From JANYJZ01 sp964523395 (GTDB lineage Bacteria > Bacteroidota > Ignavibacteria > UBA10030 > SZUA-254), in assembly GCA_964523395.1 (NCBI GenBank), contig CAZFXS010000018.1:1-52980 (forward strand): 52,980 nt of DNA, written 5' to 3'. Position numbers and translations under genes: made by a program. This document shows, one piece after another, positions 52,904-52,980 of the stretch. Below the pieces are notes generated by a model, which did not search any database, was not told the origin of the DNA, and saw only the letters and a list, made by a program, of their open reading frames with translations. The stretch's first letter is position 1. Each line of letters starts with the position of its first letter.

Positions 52904-52980
52904 CAATCAAGCTAAAAAGGTTTTATGTACTTTCTCTGCTATGTACAAAAGCAAATTGAGCGTGGACGATGATACAATTA

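Noticed and set aside
52941..52980. ATG frame MYKSKLSVDDDTI running off the right edge
   Set aside because: Only 13 codons are visible and no ribosome site; it may be a gene start but cannot be supported.
1..52980. CRISPR arrays, insertion sequences, prophage, attachment sites, defence islands
   Set aside because: I saw no regular spaced direct repeats, transposase, integrase or known defence gene cluster on either strand.

Overview
The window carries 41 protein-coding calls and one tRNA, almost all on the minus strand; only four small or accessory genes lie on the plus strand. Two large secreted proteins end in the conserved type IX secretion (T9SS) C-terminal sorting domain (a 'LHQNYPNPFNPST'-type start and a '...VKKLLLVR' end). 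Together with moderate GC, the order cmk-ispH-rpsA, and widespread 4-nt ATGA overlaps, this points to a member of the Bacteroidota/Chlorobiota group, most likely Ignavibacteria-like. The taxonomy is inference. There is no sign of phage, IS element, integrase or CRISPR.

Layout. 1-2191: N-terminal part of a huge repeat-rich surface protein that runs off the left edge. 2408-8159: thioredoxin, DNA polymerase III alpha, prolyl-tRNA synthetase and tRNA-Arg(CCU). 8452-12177: a secreted T9SS protein with a seven-repeat propeller, a LamG domain and InlB-like repeats. 12563-17025: small and poorly known genes: a lone STAS protein, a zinc-ribbon peptide, a DUF2911-TPR protein, an ATGA-coupled GNAT/lipoprotein/zinc-finger operon and a tiny membrane protein. 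17108-20113: a T9SS-secreted subtilase. 20181-29101: nadD, a degenerate GT-A-like protein, then a surface-glycan locus (five glycosyltransferases, a methyltransferase and a Wzx-like flippase). 29145-37804: CorC/CNNM transporter, truA, a membrane protein, mtaB, rpsA, ispH, cmk and a SpoU methyltransferase. 37801-46032: a large hybrid sensor kinase, an AlbA_2 regulator, mtgA, ruvX, an HU-like protein and a RelA/SpoT synthetase-hydrolase. 46185-51154: a pentapeptide-repeat/channel-like protein, upp, a CoA-disulfide-reductase-like enzyme and der. 51319-52828: a small membrane protein and a lipoprotein of accessory type.

Most of the window is housekeeping: replication, translation and tRNA modification, the isoprenoid step IspH, pyrimidine salvage, cell wall and the stringent response. 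The accessory content is cell-surface biology: T9SS cargo, a glycan locus and lipoproteins. No clearly new multi-gene system is evident. The observations most worth checking are the pentapeptide-repeat protein with a channel-like C-terminus and altered filter motif (46185-47639), ruvX with no standard start codon that keeps its catalytic Asp (43001-43438), the three-gene coupled operon at 15357-16575, and the DUF2064-like protein that has lost its catalytic motifs (20759-21472).
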